Assembly: GCA_900552145.1 (NCBI GenBank)
Contig: URYW01000013.1
Span: 1-28,659 of the forward strand
DNA: 28,659 nucleotides
Reading direction: 5' to 3'
DNA from: an uncultured Collinsella sp.
GTDB lineage: Bacteria > Actinomycetota > Coriobacteriia > Coriobacteriales > Coriobacteriaceae
Translations under genes and position numbers: made by a program
Part shown: positions 27,058 through 28,659 of the stretch, in pieces
How the letters are laid out: the number at the start of each line of letters is the position of its first letter
How positions within the stretch are numbered: position 1 is the stretch's first letter
The notes under the pieces: model-generated
What the model saw: only the letters and a program-made list of their open reading frames with translations
The model's database searches: none
What the model was told of the DNA's origin: nothing

Positions 27058-28659
27058 GTGACCTACGCATACACTGCCACTGAGCGCAAGCGCGTCAGCT
27101 TCGGGAAAATCCCGGAGGCCATGGAGCTCCCCAACCTTATCTCTGTTCAAAGGGAATCCTTTGAGCGTTTTAAGGACGAGGGCCTTCGTGAGGCGTTCAA
27201 GGAATCCAGCCCCATCCAGAGCCAGAACCATGTTCTCGAGGTTACCTTCGGCGAGCATCAGTTCGGCGACCCCGCGCACACCGTCGAGGAGTGCCGCGAG
27301 AAGAACATGACCTATCAGGCCCCGCTTCTGACCGACGTCCGTCTCACCAACAAGGAGACCGGCGAGATCAAGGAGCAGCTCGTCTTTATGGGCGACTTCC
27401 CTATGATGACCGATCAGGGCACCTTCATCATCAACGGTACCGAGCGTATCGTCGTCTCGCAGCTCGTCCGTTCCCCGGGTGTGTACTACAGCTCCGAGAT
27501 GGATTCGGGCAAGCAGATCTACAAGGCCCAGATCATCCCGTCCCGCGGTGCCTGGCTTGAGTTTGAGGTCGACAAGCGCGACCAGCTCATGGTCTCCATC
27601 GACCGTAAGCGCAAGCAGAGCGCCACGATGTTCCTGCGCGCCCTTGGCATTGCCGTCACCAACGACGACATCATCGCGCTGCTCGGCAACTCCGATGTGA
27701 TCAAGCGCACCCTGGAGCGCGACACCGCCCTCACCCGCGAGGATGCCCTTATCGAGATCTACCGTCGCCTGCGCCCGGGCGAGCCTCCCACCGTGGATGC
27801 TTCCCGCAGCCTGCTCGAGGGCCTGCTCTTTAACCCGCAGCGCTACGATCTGGCCCGCGTTGGTCGTTACAAGGTCAACAAGAAGCTCAACCTCACCACC
27901 GAGGAAGAGGTCACGGTGCTCACCGACGAGGATATCGTCGCGACGCTGCGCTACCTGCTGTCCCTCGCTGCCGGCGAGCAGGGCTTCAAGGTCGACGACA
28001 TCGACCACTTTGGCAACCGCCGTATTCGTACCGTCGGCGAGCTCGTCGCCAACCAGTTCCGTATCGGCATGAGCCGTATGGAGCGCGTCGTCCGTGAGCG
28101 CATGAGCTCCCAGGACATCGACGAGATCACCCCGCAGTCGCTCATCAACATCCGTCCGATCGTGGCCTCCATCAAGGAGTTCTTCGGTTCCTCGCAGCTC
28201 TCGCAGTTCATGGACCAGGCGAACCCCCTGACCGGTCTGACCCACAAGCGCCGTCTGTCCGCACTCGGCCCCGGCGGTCTTGCCGGCCACAAGTCGGGCT
28301 CCCGCCGCCGCACCAACGTGCCGACGGCCGTCCGCGACGTTCACAATTCGCACTACAGCCGCATGTGCCCGATCGAGACCCCCGAAGGCCCCAACATCGG
28401 CCTGATCGGCTCGCTCGCCCTCTACGCCCGCGTCAACGAGTATGGCTTCATCGAGGCCCCGTTCCGTCGCGTCGAGAACGGCGTTGCCACCGATCAGATC
28501 GACTGGATGACCGCTGACGAGGAAGAGAAGCACGTCATCGCGCCGGCCAACACGCCGCTCGATCCCAAGACCAACGAGTTCATCACGACCGATGCCGAGG
28601 GCAAGATCGTCCGTCCGCACACCGTGATCGCCCGTACCCGCGACTTCGACGGCTCCTTC
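27058..28659 (+). CDS. rpoB: RNA polymerase beta subunit (5' part, 534 codons)
   Basis: The gene runs off the right edge; 534 residues of a protein usually over 1,100 long are visible. The start is GTG at 27058, with AAGGAGG 9 nt upstream. The N-terminal protrusion (ISVQRESFERFKDEGL, then MTDQGTFIINGTERIVVSQLVRSPGVYY), the lobe, and the rifampicin region (FFGSSQLSQFMDQ near residues 375-387, THKRRLSALGPGGL 395-408) are in normal order, and the ETPEGPNIGLI segment follows. The loop between GPGGL and VRDVH is unusual: it reads AGHKSGSRRRTNVPTA in place of the near-universal TRERAGFE and is eight residues longer. Rifampicin-region positions equal to E. coli N518, S522 and E523 are Ala, Thr and Gly. 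rpoC presumably follows outside the window. Confidence 0.97.
   Translation, partial: MTYAYTATERKRVSFGKIPEAMELPNLISVQRESFERFKDEGLREAFKESSPIQSQNHVLEVTFGEHQFGDPAHTVEECREKNMTYQAPLLTDVRLTNKETGEIKEQLVFMGDFPMMTDQGTFIINGTERIVVSQLVRSPGVYYSSEMDSGKQIYKAQIIPSRGAWLEFEVDKRDQLMVSIDRKRKQSATMFLRALGIAVTNDDIIALLGNSDVIKRTLERDTALTREDALIEIYRRLRPGEPPTVDASRSLLEGLLFNPQRYDLARVGRYKVNKKLNLTTEEEVTVLTDEDIVATLRYLLSLAAGEQGFKVDDIDHFGNRRIRTVGELVANQFRIGMSRMERVVRERMSSQDIDEITPQSLINIRPIVASIKEFFGSSQLSQFMDQANPLTGLTHKRRLSALGPGGLAGHKSGSRRRTNVPTAVRDVHNSHYSRMCPIETPEGPNIGLIGSLALYARVNEYGFIEAPFRRVENGVATDQIDWMTADEEEKHVIAPANTPLDPKTNEFITTDAEGKIVRPHTVIARTRDFDGSF

Noticed and set aside
26986..28620. Long open frame antisense to rpoB
   Set aside because: The plus strand encodes unmistakable RpoB; the antisense product is a low-information complement.
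1..28659. Insertion sequences or prophage
   Set aside because: No transposase, integrase or phage structural gene was found on either strand; the repeats seen are small non-coding elements.

Overview
The window looks like chromosomal DNA of a GC-rich gut actinobacterium of the class Coriobacteriia, most likely Collinsella or a near relative. This rests on gene content, a LAxTG-type wall-anchor signal, and the style of genes and intergenic hairpins as I remember them; no alignment was run. I see no phage, transposase, CRISPR, tRNA or rRNA gene.

Layout. 1-9450 is almost entirely minus strand: a gene cut by the edge, an MscS channel, a wall-anchored 5'-nucleotidase, a three-gene ABC importer (lipoprotein, permease, ATPase) of the TrpX type, a WYL-type regulator, asnS and a single-domain PTS EIIA(Glc). 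9694-13426 is plus strand: an alpha/beta hydrolase and a FeoA-FeoB fusion iron transporter, separated by 472 bp that hold two kinds of structured repeat. 13741-18684 is a sugar locus: PTS EIICB, a convergent RpiR/SIS regulator, a GH4 phospho-glycosidase and an unknown membrane protein. 18860-22159 has a SotB-like MFS transporter, a GH13 enzyme and a deoxyinosine-type DNA glycosylase; an unrecognised minus-strand gene (22156-22812) and an aminotransferase follow. 24103-28659 is the ribosomal/RNA polymerase region: a long inverted repeat, a strong promoter, an L10-type leader with attenuator, rplJ, rplL, galU and the first 534 codons of rpoB.

How the genes may work together. The EIICB at 13741 has no EIIA domain, and the free EIIA(Glc) at 8887 is an obvious candidate phosphate donor. 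The imported phospho-disaccharide would be hydrolysed by the GH4 enzyme, with the SIS-domain regulator sensing a sugar phosphate. GH13, the SotB-like exporter, EIIA(Glc) and galU extend the alpha-glucan/glucose theme. The feoAB promoter carries GGTTAGCC repeats that could bind a DtxR-type iron repressor.

Most notable: (1) RpoB has a rewritten fork loop 2, eight residues longer than usual, directly after the rifampicin region; (2) a 62-bp tandem array of hairpins with partly compensating changes lies upstream of feoAB; (3) two near-identical long-stem hairpins and three hairpins sharing a CCTGTCCCT loop segment sit mainly at gene ends; (4) a 203-bp inverted repeat runs into the -35 box of the rplJ promoter, next to an abrupt codon-usage change in the aminotransferase gene; (5) galU sits between rplL and rpoB.
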